Shown here one piece after another: positions 55,681 through 57,192 of a DNA stretch of 57,192 bases. Positions within the stretch are counted from its first letter, which is position 1. Each line of letters starts with the position of its first letter. Under the pieces are notes generated by a model, which was not told the origin of the DNA, did not search any database, and worked only from the letters and a program-made list of their open reading frames with translations. The position numbers and the translations under genes are program-made. This DNA is from an uncultured Barnesiella sp. (lineage in GTDB: Bacteria; Bacteroidota; Bacteroidia; Bacteroidales; Barnesiellaceae): the NCBI GenBank assembly GCA_944320995.1, contig CALUJQ010000019.1:1-57192 (forward strand), given 5' to 3'.

Positions 55681-56340
55681 TTATCTGAATCTTTCAATCC
55701 ATCTATAATCATCACCCTTAGTACTCCACTGAAATTTCCACATATCACCTGTATTATCGTTTATAAGATAGTATTGATACATACTTGTCAGTGGCTGAAT
55801 AGAGAATATACACCTTTCGTTATTTTCTACTAATTCGTATTTATTTATAGGAATACAAAATAGGTTGTCTAAATCTTGTGTACTATATTGAACTTGCCAT
55901 AGTCGTCCATTATATGAGTCCAACAATATAAATGTCCACATGTTTTCAGTGGCAAACATCTGAAATCTATTAGTCCAATTTGACGACTTCTCAGGATATG
56001 CAAGAGAAAATATGTTGATTGGTGCAGCAAACATGTAATCCTCACCCTTGACACTAAACTGGACTTGCCAATTCTTACCTGTATATGTATCAAGCATTAT
56101 GAATGTCCACATATTCTGTGTTTCATAAAGGCGAAATCGTCCTTCTTTATCTCCTAAAATTTCTCTCGCACTACAAATTTCCCAAGACTGACCATCATCT
56201 TGAATTTGTTGTACTTCGCCTGTCATTGTATTTAAGCGAAGTTGATTATGATAGTTCCGAGTCTTATACATTTTATAGACTTGAGCATATGATGTAGAAG
56301 CTATAACCATTAAAGCGAATAATACGAAAAGCTTTTTCAT
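55681..56340 (-). CDS. Secreted protein made of four W-rich repeats
   Basis: Signal peptide MKKLFVLFALMVIASTSYAQ. The mature 199 residues consist of four related units at about 23-55, 68-103, 126-163 and 178-214. Cores are NMWTFIMLDTYTGKNWQVQF, NMWTFILLDSYNGRLWQVQY and YQYYLINDNTGDMWKFQW; the first unit is the most divergent. This pattern (aromatic strand, TG turn, W-Q-V strand) suggests a small beta-propeller or beta-solenoid. Family and function are not recognised. It lies 14 bases before the helicase gene on the same strand and could be co-transcribed. Confidence 0.65.
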   Translation of the reverse strand: MKKLFVLFALMVIASTSYAQVYKMYKTRNYHNQLRLNTMTGEVQQIQDDGQSWEICSAREILGDKEGRFRLYETQNMWTFIMLDTYTGKNWQVQFSVKGEDYMFAAPINIFSLAYPEKSSNWTNRFQMFATENMWTFILLDSYNGRLWQVQYSTQDLDNLFCIPINKYELVENNERCIFSIQPLTSMYQYYLINDNTGDMWKFQWSTKGDDYRWIERFR

Positions 56341-56418
56341 AATTCTGTTATGTTATTATTTGACAATTAACGGATTCATGTACCAGACACATTTTGAATA
56401 AGTCGCATACATAGGATA

Positions 56419-56997
56419 CTAAATATCCTCTAAATCTTTTTGAATTTTAGTTTCTACATTTTGAGAATCACGATAACGAATCATTACCATACCCTCATAA
56501 AAACCAGAAGTCTTTTCTATCGATAATTCAATGTTTCCTCCTGTTACCTCCCAAGCACTACCCCAAACAACAGTTCCTTGATGAACTTCTGCCATTAAAG
56601 CTGTATTGGAATCCAAATGGGCAGGGTTCTTCTCTTTTGAAATAGTCGGATTGCCATATTTTCGGGTGTATAAATCTTTATAATAGTTATAAGTATTAAC
56701 AAGCGTATTCCATTCACCACTTGGGTCAAACAACACAGCTACGGCAAATACACTTTTCCCATCATCTGTAGCTGTTACACCTATAGTTGCATTACGACCT
56801 GTAAAGTCTCCCATAAACAATGCAAGATTGTTTTCACTGCCAATAGAAGTGAATCCTTTAGCTTTTAACTTCTGACAAAATTCAGTCATACTTCCCTCAA
56901 TGGGAATTCCCTTAAAGGTAAGGTGTTCGGAACTACTTTGAGCATACGATGTCAAAGCAATTAAAACAAATGCGAATGATACAATCAACTTCTTCAT
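56419..56997 (-). CDS. Secreted hypothetical protein
   Basis: Signal peptide MKKLIVSFAFVLIALTSYAQ, closely alike to that of its neighbour. The mature 172 residues start SSSEHLTFKGIPIEGSMTEF, with FCQKLKAKGFTSIG and a mixed alpha/beta look; similar small periplasmic proteins occur widely in Bacteroides, but I cannot name a function. Separated from the next gene by 78 bases. First gene of the accessory minus-strand group in this window. Confidence 0.62.
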   Translation of the reverse strand: MKKLIVSFAFVLIALTSYAQSSSEHLTFKGIPIEGSMTEFCQKLKAKGFTSIGSENNLALFMGDFTGRNATIGVTATDDGKSVFAVAVLFDPSGEWNTLVNTYNYYKDLYTRKYGNPTISKEKNPAHLDSNTALMAEVHQGTVVWGSAWEVTGGNIELSIEKTSGFYEGMVMIRYRDSQNVETKIQKDLEDI

Positions 56998-57070
56998 AAT
57001 TTGTTGTATTATATTTAATAAACATTTTAGTCCAACCTACGAAAAAGCGTGAACTACAAAGCCACACTCT

Positions 57071-57188
57071 TACTTGAAGGTCGTAGGAAACCATAGATGC
57101 AGATGTAACAATAGTAGCCCACGCTATATGCGTGAGAACCACTATGCTATCCTTGCATCTAATTGAAAATTTCCTACGTTTTCAAGTA
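57071..57188. other. Long imperfect hairpin at the window edge
   Basis: Paired arms: TACTTGAA (57071-57078) with TTCAAGTA (57181-57188); CGTAGGAAA (57082-57090) with TTTCCTACG (57170-57178); AGATGCA (57095-57101) with TGCATCT (57154-57160); ATAGT (57111-57115) with ACTAT (57141-57145); CACGC (57120-57124) with GCGTG (57130-57134); apical loop TATAT. Internal loops of 2-9 bases lie between. No open frame covers it. It could be a non-coding RNA, an element end or a recombination site; the window stops four bases later. Confidence 0.6.
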
Positions 57189-57192
57189 CAAG

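Noticed and set aside
52973..57188. TTTCAAGTA occurs at both sides of the A+T-rich helicase stretch (52973-52981 and 57180-57188), like an attachment-site duplication.
   Set aside because: Nine bases over 4 kb is expected by chance and at the right side it belongs to the hairpin arm.

Overview
The window reads as the chromosome of an anaerobic gut-type Bacteroidales. The reasons are the Bacteroidales order of the division and cell-wall (dcw) genes, a SusC/SusD fructan locus run by a hybrid two-component regulator, glycine-lipid acyltransferase genes, and promoters of the Bacteroidetes type (TTTG, 19-21 bases, TAnnTTTG). The WxNLQG-like C-terminal tail of one GH32 enzyme and the style of the promoter repeats suggest the Barnesiella/Coprobacter neighbourhood. 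That family-level guess is inference; no rRNA or tRNA gene is present to test it.

1-17.5 kb: rnhA on the plus strand, then a long minus-strand run probably transcribed from rsmH down to serS. In transcription order it is rsmH, ftsL-like, ftsI (with PASTA), murE, mraY, murD, ftsW, murG, murC, ftsQ, ftsA, ftsZ, yqeY-like, serS. It ends at a strong stem-loop shared with rnhA. Genes overlap or lie within about 30 bases of each other. mraZ, the usual first gene, is missing; its place is taken by the divergent glsA-glsB lipid operon.

17.5-27 kb: glsA-glsB, a WG-repeat lipoprotein, a GIN-domain secreted protein, dusB, an M16 peptidase, an outer-membrane barrel candidate, then LOG-family protein, cobalamin adenosyltransferase and a DUF2795 protein. 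Three tandem promoter-bearing repeats precede the LOG gene. A graveyard follows: a tyrosine-recombinase relic running into the C-terminal half of an AraC regulator.

27-43.2 kb: a fructan polysaccharide utilisation locus. One arm (minus) is GH32, fructose MFS permease and fructokinase. The other (plus) is the hybrid sensor-regulator, SusC, SusD, a surface glycan-binding candidate and a second, unusual GH32. The two arms share a 29-base block, 23 bases identical, upstream of the divergent promoters and upstream of susC; it is a good candidate operator.

43.3-46 kb: hypothetical genes (a membrane protein; a DUF1963 protein, an unknown protein and a 55-residue ORF in frame behind its stop codon). 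46-53 kb: a complete histidine degradation operon, ftcD-hutU-hutH-hutI, preceded by promoter repeats of the same style as those before the LOG gene. 53-57.2 kb: a visibly more A+T-rich minus-strand accessory stretch with a membrane-anchored UvrD-type helicase, two small secreted proteins and, at the window edge, a roughly 118-base regular imperfect hairpin of unknown nature.
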